Source of the DNA: Lachnospiraceae bacterium
GTDB taxonomy: Bacteria > Bacillota > Clostridia > Lachnospirales > Lachnospiraceae
DNA: 64,000 nt
Assembly: GCA_030825115.1 (NCBI GenBank)
Contig: JAPJQL010000011.1
Coordinates: forward strand, 1-64,000
Direction of reading: 5' to 3'
The notes beneath the pieces were generated by a model. The model had not been told where the DNA came from. It saw nothing but the letters and a program-made list of their open reading frames with translations, and searched no databases. Below are positions 42,374 to 51,269 of this stretch, in pieces. The position numbers were made by a program, and so were the translations under genes. Position 1 is the first letter of the stretch, and the number at the start of each line of letters is the position of its first letter.

Positions 42374-43267
42374 TTACTCGGACAGCGGCTGTACGGAAAT
42401 CGCCTCGTCCATGATCTTGTCAAAATCTTCCGGCGTCATCTCAGCCAGTACGCCGTCAATCGCTTCTTTCAGCTCGGTATTGCCCTTCTTTAAGGAGATA
42501 CCGATGTTAATCTCCTCTTCGGAAACTGCAAACTGGCCATCAGTGTCGGTAAAGTCAAGCAGTTTAAAGTCCGGGTACGCAACCAGGGCTGCCTTTCCGG
42601 TCGGCATGTCCGTCACAACCAGGTCACATTTGCCGGAGCTTAATGCTACCAGCATCGCCGGTGCAGACTCCTGTGCCGGTAAGATATTGGCATCCGGTAC
42701 CTGCGGAAGGCACACATCATACCATACGGTATTCTGCTGGGAGGTAGCCGTTGCCCCTGCCAGACCTGCCACATCCGTCGCATTAGCATACGGTCCGTCT
42801 GCTTTGACCAGACTGATGATCGATGCATAATAATACGGAGTTGTAAAGTCAACCATCGCCAGACGGTCGCTGGTGATGGACTGTCCTGCGATAACACAGT
42901 CCACGGTTCCGGACTGAACTGCAGGCACCAGGGAATCCCAGTCAAGTTTTACGATCTCCAGATCATATCCCAACTTCTCGGCAATATGCTTTGCCATCAT
43001 AACGTCATATCCATATGCAAAATCCGGGCTGCCCGAGATCGGAACTGCTCCGTTGGAGTTGTCCGGCTGGGTCCAGTTGTACGGTGCGTATCCACACTCC
43101 ATCGCTACTTTCAGGACTTTCTTCCCTGTCGATGCCTGGTCTGCCGCCTTATCACCTGCCGCTGCCGTCGTTTCCGGGGTGCTGCTGCCGCCGCACGCAG
43201 TCAGGGAGGCTGCTGCCATCATTGCTGCCAGTGCCAGTGCCATTACTTTCTTCATGCTCTTTTTCAT
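42374..43267 (-). CDS. Amino-acid-binding lipoprotein (ABC substrate-binding protein)
   Basis: A cluster-3 solute-binding protein of 297 residues. Signal KKSMKKVMALALAAMMAAAS ends in the lipobox LTAC; a Thr/Ala-rich linker follows. The binding fold has MECGYAPYNWTQ, KLDWDSLVPAVQSGTVDCVIAGQS and TDMPTGKAAL. GAGGAG precedes ATG 43267. It is the first gene of a three-gene operon whose promoter carries a dyad around -35. The usual ligand-contact Arg in the 'TxxR' position is not obvious, so the specificity is open. Confidence 0.93.
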   Translation of the reverse strand: MKKSMKKVMALALAAMMAAASLTACGGSSTPETTAAAGDKAADQASTGKKVLKVAMECGYAPYNWTQPDNSNGAVPISGSPDFAYGYDVMMAKHIAEKLGYDLEIVKLDWDSLVPAVQSGTVDCVIAGQSITSDRLAMVDFTTPYYYASIISLVKADGPYANATDVAGLAGATATSQQNTVWYDVCLPQVPDANILPAQESAPAMLVALSSGKCDLVVTDMPTGKAALVAYPDFKLLDFTDTDGQFAVSEEEINIGISLKKGNTELKEAIDGVLAEMTPEDFDKIMDEAISVQPLSE

Positions 43268-43328
43268 AATCTTTTCTCCTCTTTTCATGTATGGCTTCGG
43301 GTAGTTTCCCAACCCACTGCTAACTTGG

Positions 43329-43374
43329 ATTATAGTGCAACAAAAGAAGCCTTGTCAAGGGCGAAGGCTTCTTT
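43329..43374 (-). promoter_or_regulatory. Promoter of the amino-acid ABC operon with a dyad centred on -35
   Basis: Minus-strand TTGACA (43353-43358), 18 bp, TATAAT (43329-43334). An 11-bp perfect inverted repeat AAAGAAGCCTT / AAGGCTTCTTT (43343-43353 and 43364-43374) brackets the -35, which is located in the 10-bp loop. It is a candidate operator or alternative hairpin. Confidence 0.65.
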
Positions 43375-43457
43375 GTCTCACGTTTCTGAATAATTATACC
43401 GCTTTTGTCTCCAATTGTCTACATCCGCCCGGCGATTTCTTCAAATTCAGGAAAAAA

Positions 43458-44861
43458 TCAATAATAGCAAAAAACAGGAATCCCTTTATATACCAGGTCA
43501 AACAGCGTCTTTGCTTTCGCCGGAGGCAGATTGATGCAGCCGTGGCTTCCGTTTGTCTTATAGATATTTCCGCCAAAATTCCCTCTCCAGTCTGCATCAT
43601 GCAGCCCGATTCCGCCGTTGAACGGCATCCAGTAGGATACCGGGCTCTCGTATTCGTAGCTGCCGTCCGCCTGCTTCGCTCCGCGCAGGACACGGTCGCG
43701 TTCTTTATAATACAGCCCGTAGATTCCCTCCGGCGTATCGTATTTTTTAGACAGGTTTCCGGTTACGCAGGGGGCGTCCCAGACCTGGACTCCGTCCTTT
43801 ATCATATAGGCATGCTGACCGGTCAGGTCCACTTCCACATAAGTATTCCCCCACTCCGTCGCCGTATGCTCTGCCGCCGTGCCGGAGTACTGGGGTTCTC
43901 TCGACTGGGCCTGCCCGGTGCGGATCGCCGCAATCAGCGCATCTGTCTCCGCCGCCTGGTCTATCTTCCATCCATAAGGTCCTGTCAGGCTGACATCCCT
44001 GCCGGTTGCCGTGTGAAATGCGCGGGTAGTTCCTGCCGTATCGTATTTCGCCGCCAGCTCTTTTACGTATGCCGCCGCCATGTCCCGGTCCACGGCGATC
44101 TGTCCGTCCTGGCTTCCTGTGATCCAGGAACATATCACTGCCGCATCCAGCACCTCCGTCTGCTCGCCAAACACATAGGTGATGCTCAGCTCCCTGCACT
44201 GGTTCATCGTGCTGCACAGTGCGATCAGCTCCGGATCGTCTGCCGTCACCCGGACTTCATAATAACAGCCCGCCGCTTCAAGATCCAGCTCCTGTGCGCC
44301 GGAGGCAACCGCCGCGCGGACAGCCTCAGCCGTCTTTTCCCGGTCCACGTTGTTTCCACGCACCTCAGGCACAATCGTAAACGGCTGCCCTTCCTGATAG
44401 GCTGACACATGGGCGTCCGATGTCGTGACGATTCCTGCTCCGCTGACACAGTTTAAGCTGTTAAACTTCTCCGCCAGTGCCTCTGCCTGATATGTATTCT
44501 GCATCTTAGCGCGGTGGCTGTTGTCCACATCTGGTCCTGACAACCTGTCCGCCGCATTCTGTGCATCCAGGATCCCCTGTAAAAGACCATCCGGCAGTGA
44601 CACCGAAAAACCGATTTCCGAACCTTTGATCACCTCTTTTGCGCCGCCGCGCTGTTTGATCGTCAGCCGGTATTCACTGTTGTAAAAATCCCCGATCCGT
44701 TTCGTTGCTTCTTCCACCGTCAGTCCGCTGACCCCAAGGCCATTCACGGTTGTCCCCGGTACAAATGTTGTATTGGCCGCCCATGATACCATCCCGGTCC
44801 AGGCTGTGACCATCACAGCCAATGCAGTTGTCGTCAGTATCCTTCTCATTTTTATAATCAT
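43458..44861 (-). CDS. L,D-transpeptidase (YkuD) with peptidoglycan-binding domains
   Basis: Forms 3-3 crosslinks or anchors proteins in peptidoglycan. The signal/anchor RRILTTTALAVMVTAW is followed by two PG_binding_4-type domains (about 30-320) and the YkuD catalytic domain (about 340-467) with GLHDADWRG and SHGCINLP holding the active Cys. AGGAGC precedes ATG 44861 (467 residues); the longer frame to 44942 is not supported. It is monocistronic on the minus strand. Confidence 0.93.
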   Translation of the reverse strand: MIIKMRRILTTTALAVMVTAWTGMVSWAANTTFVPGTTVNGLGVSGLTVEEATKRIGDFYNSEYRLTIKQRGGAKEVIKGSEIGFSVSLPDGLLQGILDAQNAADRLSGPDVDNSHRAKMQNTYQAEALAEKFNSLNCVSGAGIVTTSDAHVSAYQEGQPFTIVPEVRGNNVDREKTAEAVRAAVASGAQELDLEAAGCYYEVRVTADDPELIALCSTMNQCRELSITYVFGEQTEVLDAAVICSWITGSQDGQIAVDRDMAAAYVKELAAKYDTAGTTRAFHTATGRDVSLTGPYGWKIDQAAETDALIAAIRTGQAQSREPQYSGTAAEHTATEWGNTYVEVDLTGQHAYMIKDGVQVWDAPCVTGNLSKKYDTPEGIYGLYYKERDRVLRGAKQADGSYEYESPVSYWMPFNGGIGLHDADWRGNFGGNIYKTNGSHGCINLPPAKAKTLFDLVYKGIPVFCYY

Positions 44862-44972
44862 TTTGCTCCTGCTTTCTATTTTATTGCTCCCAACAGCTCT
44901 ATTATAGAGGCTGCCGCCCTTCTCCGTCAAGCCACACCACATACTTTCGCCTGCGAATTTCCGCCAATCTTT

Positions 44973-46322
44973 TTACGCCATAGTCTTTTTTAACTTTTTC
45001 ATAATTGCAAGGTAAGACCAGACCAGGAACACATCTGCCGCAATCCATGCCAGCGGACTTGCAAAACAGACAGCCAGATAGCCAAAAAACGGCACCAGGC
45101 AGAACCCTGCGACGGAACGGGCCACCATCTCACAGACCCCCGCCAGCACGGCAAGTTTGGAATATCCCATGCCCTGTATCAGGAAGCGGACCGTATTCAC
45201 CAGCACAAGCGGAAAATAAAACGCCGCGTTGACCACAAGGAACTGCTGCACCTGCCCCAGGATCTCCACCTGGTCTGCATCCAAAAACAACAGGGAAATC
45301 CTGTCCCCGAAAAAGACCAGGACAGCCAGTGCCGCCACAGAGTACACCGCGCCCATCAGAACTGCCGCCTTTAACCCCTCGCCAATCCGGTCAAGCCGCT
45401 TTGCTCCGATATTCTGTCCGCCATACGTCGCCATGGTGGAGCCGAGGGCATCAAAGGGACAGCAGAAAAACATGCTGATCTTTGAACCTGCCGTCACTGC
45501 GGCCACAGCCATGGAGCCAAGCCCGTTGACCGCCACCTGGACGATGATGCTGCCGATCGCCGTGATAGAATACTGCAGCCCCATGGGAATCCCCATGTTG
45601 CACAGCGTCACCATGATGCCTTTATCCGGCGCAGCCTCTTCTTTCGTCATCCTGAGGATTTCAAACCGCTTTGCCATAAAAACAAGGCAGCAAATCCCGG
45701 ATACCGCCTGCGCCACAACTGTCGCCCAAGCCGCTCCCGCCACCCCCAGCTTCATGACGATGATAAAAAACAGATCAAGCGCCACATTTAACAGAGAGGA
45801 CATCACCAAAAAGACAAGCGGCGTCTTACTGTCCCCCAGGGAGCGGATGATCCCGGACACCATATTATAAAGGTAGGTTGCCGGAATTCCCAGGAAGATC
45901 ACAAAAATATATGCATACGCCCCATCGATGATATCCTCCGGCGTGTTCATCCAGACCAGGATATGGCGGCACAGGATGCAGACGATCAACGTCATGGTTA
46001 TGGAAAAGAAGATGGACAGCCATGCCCCGTTTGCCGCAAACCGGCGCAGCAGGCTGTAATTCTTTTCTCCGAATTTCTGCGCCACCGGGATGGCAAAGCC
46101 ATTGCAGACTCCCATGCAGAATCCGATGATCATAAAATTGATAGAGCCGGTGGAGCCTACAGACGCCAGCGCCTGCACTCCCAGATATTTTCCCACGATA
46201 ATGGTATCTACCATATTATAAAGCTGCTGGAACAAAAGCCCAAATACCATAGGGATAAAAAATCCCAGGATCAGTTTCGCGGGCGAACCGCTTGTCATAT
46301 CTCTCGCTGTACTCTTTGCCAT
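44973..46322 (-). CDS. MATE-family efflux transporter
   Basis: A 12-helix Na+/H+-coupled exporter of 449 residues. The N-terminal MVFGLLFQQLYNMVDTIIVG motif is that of the NorM/DinF-like MATE clade. The second half repeats the pattern at GLQYSITAIGSIIVQVAVN. GGGG is present before ATG 46322. The substrate (drug or metabolite) cannot be inferred. Confidence 0.94.
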   Translation of the reverse strand: MAKSTARDMTSGSPAKLILGFFIPMVFGLLFQQLYNMVDTIIVGKYLGVQALASVGSTGSINFMIIGFCMGVCNGFAIPVAQKFGEKNYSLLRRFAANGAWLSIFFSITMTLIVCILCRHILVWMNTPEDIIDGAYAYIFVIFLGIPATYLYNMVSGIIRSLGDSKTPLVFLVMSSLLNVALDLFFIIVMKLGVAGAAWATVVAQAVSGICCLVFMAKRFEILRMTKEEAAPDKGIMVTLCNMGIPMGLQYSITAIGSIIVQVAVNGLGSMAVAAVTAGSKISMFFCCPFDALGSTMATYGGQNIGAKRLDRIGEGLKAAVLMGAVYSVAALAVLVFFGDRISLLFLDADQVEILGQVQQFLVVNAAFYFPLVLVNTVRFLIQGMGYSKLAVLAGVCEMVARSVAGFCLVPFFGYLAVCFASPLAWIAADVFLVWSYLAIMKKLKKTMA

Positions 46323-46478
46323 GTCATTTCCCCGATTTCATTTACGTTACCACAATGATTCAACTCCATAATTTACTCTAAGTACCAGAAAAATGCAAGC
46401 AAATTTTTATTACGTTTTCCCTACGGTTTTTGTATAACTTTCTATTAAGGAAGCCACACTGATCATGAGGTGATGACT

Positions 46479-46655
46479 ATGATTCATAATGAAGAACTTC
46501 CAATTGGTTTTACTATGGAACTTGCACAGCACTCGGACATCTTAAACCGTTTTGCCAAGCTTCCAAAAGCAGAGCAGGAATCCATCGTAGACGGAGCAAG
46601 ACAGGTAACGTCCCGGGATGAGATGCGTAACTATGTGGAATCCATGTTCCGCTGA
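46479..46655 (+). CDS. Conserved small protein, unknown function
   Basis: 58 residues starting MIHNEELPIGFTMELAQH and ending DEMRNYVESMFR; helical, charged and without a membrane segment. In-frame starts at 46470 (GTG) and 46473 exist, but GAGG spaced eight bases from ATG 46479 favours this one. Composition and spacing look genuine. I recall similar short proteins in Clostridia but assign no function. Confidence 0.7.
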   Translation: MIHNEELPIGFTMELAQHSDILNRFAKLPKAEQESIVDGARQVTSRDEMRNYVESMFR

Positions 46656-46754
46656 TTTTCATGGATAAACCGGGTGTCAGGGCGCTGTTATCTGATAACT
46701 ATGTATAATGTTAGAAAATCGTAAGAAATATATCAAAATTCCCGCTTCAAATTA

Positions 46755-46783
46755 TAGACAAAATTGGAAATCTGTTTTAAAAT
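46755..46783 (+). promoter_or_regulatory. Promoter of the DUF6612-like gene
   Basis: TAGACA (46755-46760), a 17-bp spacer and TAAAAT (46778-46783), 45 bp before the ATG at 46829. Confidence 0.65.
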
Positions 46784-46828
46784 AGTATGTAACCAATCAA
46801 TTTTTCAAACGCTAACAAGGGGGATTTT

Positions 46829-47629
46829 ATGAAACGATTATTAGCATTTACAATCAGCGCCCTTCTCCTGTGCCCGATGACTTCTTTTGCCGCACAGACA
46901 GAAGAGGCAAAAGCCGTTTATCAGGAAATGATGGAGAAATCACAGACGCTCAATGAGATGAACGCTTACTATGACATGACGGTCCAGATGACCGGGGATA
47001 TGTTCCAGGAACTCGGAATCAATTCTATGGATATGCGGATCGAGATGAACACGCGGATACAGAACATGACCGATCTGCCCCATCTTCGTTACCATGCCTA
47101 TACACGGATCAGCATGCCTGAAATGATGGAAACGGAGCCGATAGAAGGTTCCATGTATTACATGGACGGCTATTACTATATGGATATGCTGGGTCAGAAG
47201 ATCAAGACCCCGATGCCTCTCGATCAGGCGATGGAGGAGATTGCTTCTGCCTCCCAGATGTTTGATAATACTTCATTAGAAGAGTTCACGGACCTTACTC
47301 TGCGGACAGAAGGTGAGAACCGTATTTTGAGTTATACGATGAATGCAGGAAAACTGAACGATCAGATGAAAGCCATCCTTGGGGCTTCCGGCATGGGTTC
47401 TCTGTACCAGGGCGTTACCTTTAACGTAAGCAACATCCGCGGAGAATACATCGTCAACCCGGATGGATATTACATCAAGGCAAATATCCTGATGGATATG
47501 TCGATGACAATGGAAGGCGAGGCCCTCAACATGTCGATCGTTGCCGATGTAGGCGTAGCTGACCCGGGACAGCCGGTAGCTGTCAACTGGCCAAACCCGG
47601 CAGAATATGTAGAACAGCCGATCAGCTGA
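46829..47629 (+). CDS. Secreted Met-rich protein (DUF6612-like)
   Basis: Signal peptide KRLLAFTISALLLCPMTSFA is followed by a 245-residue beta-rich domain resembling the LppX/DUF6612 lipid-carrier-like fold. About 30 of 266 residues are Met (11%), with clusters such as SMDMRIEM, ISMPEMME and MDMSMTME. There is no lipobox, so it is likely exported and soluble. It has its own promoter and a strong terminator. Function unknown. Confidence 0.8.
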   Translation: MKRLLAFTISALLLCPMTSFAAQTEEAKAVYQEMMEKSQTLNEMNAYYDMTVQMTGDMFQELGINSMDMRIEMNTRIQNMTDLPHLRYHAYTRISMPEMMETEPIEGSMYYMDGYYYMDMLGQKIKTPMPLDQAMEEIASASQMFDNTSLEEFTDLTLRTEGENRILSYTMNAGKLNDQMKAILGASGMGSLYQGVTFNVSNIRGEYIVNPDGYYIKANILMDMSMTMEGEALNMSIVADVGVADPGQPVAVNWPNPAEYVEQPIS

Positions 47630-47648
47630 TCTTCTCTTAAGAGAGAAT

Positions 47649-47690
47649 GGGCGGTGGGGAAACTGTTGAATATCAGTTTCCTCACCGCCC
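47649..47690. terminator. Bidirectional intrinsic terminator
   Basis: GGGCGGTGxGGAAACTG pairs with CAGTTTCCxCACCGCCC (one mismatch), 8-nt loop, between convergent genes ending at 47629 and 47709. Confidence 0.85.
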
Positions 47691-47708
47691 GTTTACTCTT
47701 TTCCCCTG

Positions 47709-48404
47709 TCACTTCATATACTGCTTTAATTCCTGCTTTCCCCGTTCATACTGCTCAAAATCAACGACCACCTTCCCTTTATGGATGGATACCAGACCAT
47801 CTTCCTTCAATCTGGCAATCGTGCGGTTGATCGTCTTGACCGTCATCCCCAACTCTTCGCAGAGTTCCTGTCTTGTCTTCTTCACCGTCATCGGCCTGCC
47901 TTCCCGGATTCCATATTCTTTTCCGTGCTTCAGCAGATAATCCAGGATTAAAAAGCCCGGCGGATAAAACAGCCTCTCGCCTCTGTTATAGGAAGACCGG
48001 TACAGTTTAAAGGCAACCTTCTGCGCCACCATCCTGAGAAACTGGATATCCTGCTCAATCCAGCTTTCAAAATCCTTCCGTGATATCATCAGCACCGTAC
48101 AGGCTGTCAGCGTCTGGATCGTAACGGACGTTTCCCTCATCCCCGCCAGGATCGTCACCTCACCGATAAAATCAATCGGTTCATTCTTCTCGATCATGAA
48201 AACATTGCCGTTCTCAAACTCATTGATGCACCGGTGGTTCCCGCTGCATACGATTCCAAAATAGTCCAGTTCAAACTGCTTCTGATGGATGATATATCCC
48301 GGCGGAAATGTCCGGATGGTATATCTCTTTCGTATGTCATCGGGCATATTGCGGATATAAGGCTCGACTTTCGGGTACTTTCTTACCAGCTCTTCCAGTG
48401 TCAT
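47709..48404 (-). CDS. Crp/Fnr-family transcriptional regulator
   Basis: A cyclic-nucleotide-binding-like sensory domain (about 20-140: FPPGYIIHQKQFELDYFGIV, DFIGEVTILAG) is followed by a Crp winged helix (ELCEELGMTVKTINRTIARL). No FNR-type N-terminal cysteine cluster is visible, so oxygen sensing by Fe-S is unlikely. GGGAGGAG precedes ATG 48404 (231 residues). It is divergent from the DUF3100 operon, which it probably controls. Confidence 0.9.
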   Translation of the reverse strand: MTLEELVRKYPKVEPYIRNMPDDIRKRYTIRTFPPGYIIHQKQFELDYFGIVCSGNHRCINEFENGNVFMIEKNEPIDFIGEVTILAGMRETSVTIQTLTACTVLMISRKDFESWIEQDIQFLRMVAQKVAFKLYRSSYNRGERLFYPPGFLILDYLLKHGKEYGIREGRPMTVKKTRQELCEELGMTVKTINRTIARLKEDGLVSIHKGKVVVDFEQYERGKQELKQYMK

Positions 48405-48513
48405 AAACTCCTCCCAGGTTCTTTTGTATTCTAACGATCTTCTCCTGTCATTGCTTCTCATTATAGCATGGTATTTCCATTCCGCAAACACATCAATGCA
48501 AAAAGCACAAAAA

Positions 48514-48567
48514 AATGCCCTTTTGTCCTTTTTTTTCAGGCATTATTTTTGTAAAATAGTGGTACAA
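48514..48567 (+). promoter_or_regulatory. Upstream region of the DUF3100 operon with two dyads
   Basis: AATGCC/GGCATT (48514-48519 and 48539-48544) and TTGTA-N9-TACAA (48549-48567) are inverted repeats. The second overlaps a weak -10 (TAAAAT), and no good -35 is present, which suits activation by the divergent Crp-type protein. Confidence 0.5.
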
Positions 48568-48602
48568 GAAACGAAATCATCTTTTCAAGGAGGTATCGCA
48601 AC

Positions 48603-49454
48603 GTGAAACAAGAGACTTACCAGTATTCCGGTCTGGGAGAACGGCTGAAAACGGAATACCGCATTATCCTCGCAGCATTTTTATTCATCATCGTGGCAGA
48701 TTCCATCGGTCAGAAAAAGATTCCGATGGGACCGGGAATGCTGATTTTGTTCCCGATTTTTTACTCCCTGCTTCTCGGTATCCTGTCCGGTCCGGAAATA
48801 CTGAAGATTTTCAAGGAGAAGGAAGTCAAAGCGGCGTCAAAACTGGTCATCGTGTGCATCTGCCCGTTTATCGCCAAGCTTGGCATCAACGCCGGCGCAA
48901 ACATTGAGGCCGTCATCTCCGCCGGACCTGCGCTTCTCTTACAGGAGATCGGAAACCTGGGCACCATCTTCCTCGCTCTTCCGGTGGCGCTGCTTTTAGG
49001 GCTGAAACGGGAAGCGATTGGCGCAACCCACTCCATCAACCGTGAGACAAACCTGGCCCTGATGAACGACATGTTCGGACCTGATTCGGCAGAGGCCAGA
49101 GGAAGCCTTTCCATCTACGTAGTCGGCGGCATGATCGGTACGATCTACTTCGGCTTTATGGCGACTGTCGTAGCTGCAACCGGATTTTTCCACCCGTTTT
49201 CCCTGGGAATGGCATCGGGCGTCGGGGCCGGCATCATGATGGCGTCAGCGACTGCAAGCCTTGCGGAAGTTTATCCCCAGTTTGCAGACCAGATGTCGGC
49301 ACTTGCCAGCACCAGCGAGACCCTCTCAGGCATCACAGGCATCTATGTGGCTATCTTTGTGGGAATCCCGCTGTGCAACTGGCTGTACAACAAACTGGAA
49401 CCAAAAATCGGACCTGTCTCCGCTAAAATATTCAAATCCGCAAAGGAGGATTAA
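48603..49454 (+). CDS. DUF3100 family membrane protein
   Basis: A putative transporter of 283 residues with about eight hydrophobic helices. Family segments include GQKKIPMGPGMLILFPIFYSLLLG and EIGNLGTIFLALPVALLLG. AAGGAGG precedes the GTG start. DUF3100 proteins co-occur with amidohydrolases, as here, and are suspected to import the substrate. It is the first of four genes in an operon, 3 bp before the next. Confidence 0.85.
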   Translation: MKQETYQYSGLGERLKTEYRIILAAFLFIIVADSIGQKKIPMGPGMLILFPIFYSLLLGILSGPEILKIFKEKEVKAASKLVIVCICPFIAKLGINAGANIEAVISAGPALLLQEIGNLGTIFLALPVALLLGLKREAIGATHSINRETNLALMNDMFGPDSAEARGSLSIYVVGGMIGTIYFGFMATVVAATGFFHPFSLGMASGVGAGIMMASATASLAEVYPQFADQMSALASTSETLSGITGIYVAIFVGIPLCNWLYNKLEPKIGPVSAKIFKSAKED

Positions 49455-49457
49455 ACA

Positions 49458-49904
49458 ATGCGTTATCTGGAATGGTTAGTCATGTTTTCAATTGCAGGGC
49501 TTGGCATCGCGCTTGCCAACCTTGTCGGCTTTAAGGTAGGGTTTTTTGAGTCGCTTCCCGGTATCTGCATTTTAGTCCTGATCTCCATCGCGGCCGTGGT
49601 TGTCAGCAAACTGGTTCCATTTAAGCTGCCGATTATCGCCTACTGCTCCATCATCGGTCTTTTAGTGGCATGCCCGCTGTCTCCGGTGAGAGAATACGTG
49701 ATCTCCGCAGCAGGCAAGATCAACTTTACCGCACCGCTTACGATGGTCGGCGCTTTTGCAGGCATCTCCATCAGCGACCAGCTCCGGGAGTTTGCAAAAC
49801 AGGGATGGAAAATGATCCTGATCGGTTTTCTGGTCATGACCGGAACCTTTATCGGATCTGCCCTTGTATCCCAGATCGTCCTGACCCTGACCCATGCAAT
49901 TTAA
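49458..49904 (+). CDS. Small membrane protein, partner of the DUF3100 transporter
   Basis: A 148-residue membrane protein with about four helices (LVMFSIAGLGIALANLVG, LPGICILVLISIAAVVVS, LPIIAYCSIIGLLVAC, MILIGFLVMTGTFIGSAL). The 3-bp gap to DUF3100 suggests a two-subunit transporter. No family is recognised with certainty. Confidence 0.8.
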   Translation: MRYLEWLVMFSIAGLGIALANLVGFKVGFFESLPGICILVLISIAAVVVSKLVPFKLPIIAYCSIIGLLVACPLSPVREYVISAAGKINFTAPLTMVGAFAGISISDQLREFAKQGWKMILIGFLVMTGTFIGSALVSQIVLTLTHAI

Positions 49905-49940
49905 GCGGATTTTAAAGACGGCAGGAAGAAAGGAATTGTC

Positions 49941-51269
49941 ATGCAAAAAAAAGCTTGTGATATCTTATTACATAATACAACAATACTGGACCGGGACATA
50001 TGTTCCCGGTCCGGAAAATCTGTAGCCATCGCAGACGGGAAAATCCTTGGGATCGTGGATGCTTCTGACGCCTTGTCCCTCTACGATGCCCGGGAAACTG
50101 TGGACGGAAGCCGTCTGCTCTGGATGCCTGGTCTGACAGACGGACATATGCATACCGGGCAGCAGCTTTTGCGCGGGCAGATCTTAGATGCCCTTCCAAT
50201 GATATGGACGCGGATCATGCTTCCATTTGAGAGCACGCTGACACCAGAAAAGATGGAACTGTCCGCCTCTCTCGCCGCTCTGGAGATGATCCGGTGCGGC
50301 ACCACGTCTTTTGTGGATGCAGGCAGCTACCACATGGATGCTGCCGCCGCCGTATACGCCCGCTCAGGGCTGCGGGGCGCACTCTCCTGCTCCACCATGG
50401 ACGACCAGAAGCTTCCCGCTTCCATCCGGCAGACTTCGGCCGAGGCTGTCGCGTCCACGGATGCTTTATATGATGCATGGCACGGAAAAGAAAACCTGAA
50501 GGTATATTACTCCATCCGCTCGCTGATCTCCTGTTCCGAACAGCTGATCACCGCTGTGTTCGCCAGGGCAAAGGAGAAGGGGACCATGCTCCAGGCACAT
50601 ATGAACGAATATCCAAATGAGATCAACTTTCATCTGGAGCGGTATCAAAAGCGCCCATATGAATACCTGGATTCCCTTGGCGTCTTCGAGGGACTGGACG
50701 GAGCCTTTATCGGAGCCCACAGCCTGCTCTTATCTGAACAGGAGATGGACATCATGAAGGAGCACAATATAAAAGCCGTGCACTGTCCGTTCAGCAACTG
50801 CGGGAAGGGCGCGCCTAATACCCCTGCGCTGTTAAAGCGCAAAATCCACACCGCATTCGGGACGGACGGAACGGCACATGGCGGGATGAGTCTGTGGAAT
50901 GAAATGAAGATATTCCGCTCCGTCATGAACGTAACCCACGGCGTGCCGGAATCCAACCCGGTGATCATGCCGGCGGAGACAATCCTTGATATGGCGCTCC
51001 GGGGCGGGGCCGCCGTTATGGGCGAAGAGGGAAATCTTGGCGTTATGGAAGAAGGCTGCCTGGCTGACCTGATTTCCATCAACATAGACCAGCCGCACCT
51101 GCTGACCGGCAATCTGACCCACACGCTGTTGGAAAGTGTAAATGCGGGGGATGTCAATGATATGATCGTCGGCGGTTCGTGGGTGATGAAAAACCGCGCG
51201 GTGCTGACGCTGGATGAAGAAAAAATAATGAACGAGGCAAGACAGTATTGGAGGTCATCATGTTCGTAG
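49941..51269 (+). CDS. Amidohydrolase/deaminase of the chlorohydrolase (SsnA/MtaD-like) family
   Basis: A 442-residue metal-dependent hydrolase. The N-terminal composite beta domain gives way to LTDGHMHTGQQ (HxH at 69-71), then QAHMNE (His), GAHSLLL and VHCPFSNC (His), and FGTDGTAHGG (Asp ligand). Relatives deaminate adenosine derivatives, guanine or ring amides. The DUF3100 operon suggests it acts on an imported nitrogen compound; the substrate is not known. It overlaps the next gene by 10 bases. Confidence 0.9.
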   Translation: MQKKACDILLHNTTILDRDICSRSGKSVAIADGKILGIVDASDALSLYDARETVDGSRLLWMPGLTDGHMHTGQQLLRGQILDALPMIWTRIMLPFESTLTPEKMELSASLAALEMIRCGTTSFVDAGSYHMDAAAAVYARSGLRGALSCSTMDDQKLPASIRQTSAEAVASTDALYDAWHGKENLKVYYSIRSLISCSEQLITAVFARAKEKGTMLQAHMNEYPNEINFHLERYQKRPYEYLDSLGVFEGLDGAFIGAHSLLLSEQEMDIMKEHNIKAVHCPFSNCGKGAPNTPALLKRKIHTAFGTDGTAHGGMSLWNEMKIFRSVMNVTHGVPESNPVIMPAETILDMALRGGAAVMGEEGNLGVMEEGCLADLISINIDQPHLLTGNLTHTLLESVNAGDVNDMIVGGSWVMKNRAVLTLDEEKIMNEARQYWRSSCS

